NCBI GenBank assembly: GCA_009922685.1
Contig: RFVA01000016.1
Location: forward strand, 1-45,137
Direction of reading: 5' to 3'
Source: Gammaproteobacteria bacterium
Lineage (GTDB): Bacteria > Pseudomonadota > Gammaproteobacteria > Methylococcales > Methylococcaceae
DNA: 45,137 nt
Notes under the pieces: generated by a model
Database searches by the model: none
Seen by the model: only the letters and a program-made list of their open reading frames with translations
Told to the model about the DNA's origin: nothing
Shown: positions 43,755-45,137 of the stretch, in pieces
Numbering within the stretch: position 1 is the stretch's first letter
Layout of the letters: each line of letters starts with the position of its first letter
Translations under genes and position numbers: made by a program

Positions 43755-43780
43755 ACAAAAACCAGCACGATCGCCATAAT
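43752..43780 (+). promoter_or_regulatory. rdgC promoter
   Basis: GTGACA (43752-43757, 5 of 6 matches), a 17-bp spacer and CATAAT (43775-43780, 5 of 6) form a good sigma70 promoter. Transcription would start about 20 nt before rdgC. The -35 shares three bases with the 25-bp palindrome. Confidence 0.6.
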
Positions 43781-43807
43781 TACAGTCTTTGCCTTATTGA
43801 CTGAATC

Positions 43808-44725
43808 ATGTGGTTCAAAAACCTCGTCTTGCTTCGTCTTCAAGAACCCTTCACGCTCGATGCCGCAGCCTTTGAAACGCACCTAAAAGCGCGTGCCTTC
43901 ACCGCGTGCGGCGTCCTCGAATCCTTTAGTGATGGGTGGTGTTCGCCCATTCCTCTCGAGCATGCGCCTTTAGTGCATCAGGGGGGGACCGACTTCCTTT
44001 TCTGTCTCAAGCGGGAAGAGCGGATTCTTCCAAGCGGTGCGGTCAATGAACAGGTCCAAGAGCGTATTGCTGAGGTGGAGTCTCGAGAAGCCCGCTCCCT
44101 GCGGAAGAAGGAACGCGAGGCGGTTCGTGACGAGGTGCTTCATGACATGATGCCCCGCGCCTTTACTCAAAGCAGAAGGACCTACGGCTATCTCGATACC
44201 CGCAATGGCTGGCTGGTGGTGGATGCCGCGAGTCCTAAGAAGGCGGAGGACTTTGTCGCGGTCCTTCGGCAGACGCTCGATGGTTTCCCGGTGCGTCCGA
44301 TTGCTCCTGTCGAGCCGCCACCCGGTGTCATGACGCGCTGGGTTGCGGGAGGCCTTCTGCCAGAGGAGGTCATCCTTGAAAGCGAATGTGAGCTGAAATC
44401 GCCTGAAGAGGATGGCAGCATCGTGCGTTGCCGTCGACAGGATCTTGATGCCCCTGAGATTCGTCATCACATCGAGGCGGGCAAAGAGGTCATCAAGCTG
44501 GCCTTTAGCTGGAATGATCGTTTCTCTCTAGTCCTCGATGAACACCTTACCATTCGGCGGCTTCGGTTTCTCGATACGCTTCAGGAGGCTCGGGCCGAGG
44601 TGGCCTCGGAGGACGTGGCCGCCCAATTCGATGGTGATTTTGCCATCATGCGGCTCGAAATAGCTGCCTTCATTCCAGTTTTGTTGAATTGGTTCGGCGG
44701 AGAAAAAAAGCCGCAGGCCGCCTAA
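43808..44725 (+). CDS. rdgC: Recombination-associated protein RdgC
   Basis: 305-residue ring-forming DNA-binding protein that modulates RecA; E. coli RdgC has 303 residues. It begins MWFKNLVLLRLQEPF and continues with QGGTDFLFCLKREERILPSGAVNEQVQER, EAREVRDEV-type Arg/Lys-rich helices (LRKKEREAVRDEVLHDMMPRAF), GWLVVDAASPKKAEDFV and the C-terminal DFAIMRLEIAAFIPVLL. It is a single gene with its own promoter. Confident assignment; RdgC is restricted to Beta- and Gammaproteobacteria, which supports the taxonomy. Confidence 0.95.
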   Translation: MWFKNLVLLRLQEPFTLDAAAFETHLKARAFTACGVLESFSDGWCSPIPLEHAPLVHQGGTDFLFCLKREERILPSGAVNEQVQERIAEVESREARSLRKKEREAVRDEVLHDMMPRAFTQSRRTYGYLDTRNGWLVVDAASPKKAEDFVAVLRQTLDGFPVRPIAPVEPPPGVMTRWVAGGLLPEEVILESECELKSPEEDGSIVRCRRQDLDAPEIRHHIEAGKEVIKLAFSWNDRFSLVLDEHLTIRRLRFLDTLQEARAEVASEDVAAQFDGDFAIMRLEIAAFIPVLLNWFGGEKKPQAA

Positions 44726-44740
44726 GATCAGGTTTTAGTT

Positions 44741-45137
44741 ATGCGATTCACTCTTCATTCCTCCTCTTTGTTCAGATCTCTCCAGAGCGTGGTCATCGCC
44801 TCTGTGATGGTCTTCACCTCGATGGTACCGGCCCAGGCTGAGTCGTTTCATGCGCCAGCCCCTGGGGATGACCTGATTGGGGGGATCCGGCATACCCGAG
44901 CCCATCAGGAAGATACGCTGATCGATATAGCTCGCCGCTTTAGTGTCGGTCAGGAAGAGATGACTATGGCCAATCCGACGGTGGATCGTTGGTTGCCGAA
45001 GGAGGGCACTCAGGTTTTGATTCCACAGCAATACATTCTGCCTAATGCGCCACGGGCAGGGATTGTGGTCAATATTCCGGAGATGAGGCTCTACTATTTC
45101 CCCATCAAGCCGGCCCCCATCCCGGCTCGAAAGCCGG
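44741..45137 (+). CDS. L,D-transpeptidase family protein, N-terminal part (cut by window edge)
   Basis: Open frame from ATG 44741 to the right edge, 132 codons seen. It has a signal peptide (about 1-33, ending PAQA), then a LysM-like segment (HQEDTLIDIARRFSVGQEEMTMANPTV...LPKEGTQVLIP). The start of the YkuD fold follows (GIVVNIPEMRLYYFP), as in ErfK/YbiS proteins that cross-link peptidoglycan or attach lipoprotein. The catalytic His/Cys region lies outside the window. It follows rdgC by 15 nt and may be co-transcribed. Confidence 0.85.
   Translation, partial: MRFTLHSSSLFRSLQSVVIASVMVFTSMVPAQAESFHAPAPGDDLIGGIRHTRAHQEDTLIDIARRFSVGQEEMTMANPTVDRWLPKEGTQVLIPQQYILPNAPRAGIVVNIPEMRLYYFPIKPAPIPARKP

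Overview
The window is chromosomal DNA of a proteobacterium, most likely a gammaproteobacterium or a close relative. Evidence for this is a 324-residue CysB, a Uup-type ABC-F protein, RdgC, and the block truA-trpF-trpB-trpA-accD-folC-dedD-cvpA-purF-metZ, an order familiar from Beta- and Gammaproteobacteria. Coding density is high, and GTG or TTG starts are common. There is no rRNA, convincing tRNA, CRISPR array, prophage or insertion sequence. The genus cannot be named from the sequence alone.

Layout. (1) 1-2855: cysT-cysW-cysA, the inner-membrane sulfate/thiosulfate ABC importer. (2) 3040-6406: a DUF1800/DUF1501 exported pair and a small membrane protein. (3) 6429-9850: cysB, then a vapBC toxin-antitoxin module with a recognisable promoter and operator, then alanine dehydrogenase; a 30-nt near-copy of the start of ald lies on the far side of vapBC. 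(4) 9869-11690: a frameshifted exported protein, a retropepsin-like protease and a degenerate EAL protein. (5) 11952-15912, minus strand: oscA (DUF2292), an OprO/P-like porin, an unknown exported protein and the sulfate-binding protein Sbp. (6) 16136-18822: a ChaA-type Ca2+/H+ antiporter and an alginate-export-like porin. (7) 18833-22329, minus strand: a lipoprotein, a broken uup and citrate synthase. (8) 22441-34020, plus strand: truA through metZ, then ugd and a small membrane protein, tightly packed. (9) 34039-41027, minus strand: rfbB-rfbA-rfbC-rfbD followed by dnaE. (10) 41133-43632, minus strand: a beta-propeller and ABC exporter of the type linked to PQQ-dependent alcohol oxidation. (11) rdgC and the start of an L,D-transpeptidase run off the right edge.

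The strongest theme is sulfur supply. CysTWA, CysB and the oscA-porin-unknown-sbp operon would together make a route for sulfate from outer membrane to cytoplasm, and MetZ consumes the sulfide produced. Mature products of the sbp operon are nearly free of Met and Cys. A motif of about 20 bp is shared by the upstream regions of cysB and oscA and is a candidate CysB site. I see no wholly new defence or mobile system. The best leads are the sulfur operon with its unknown exported protein, the PQQ-associated exporter with two palindromes over divergent promoters, the uup deletion, the ald remnant beside vapBC, and a multi-stem element after sbp.
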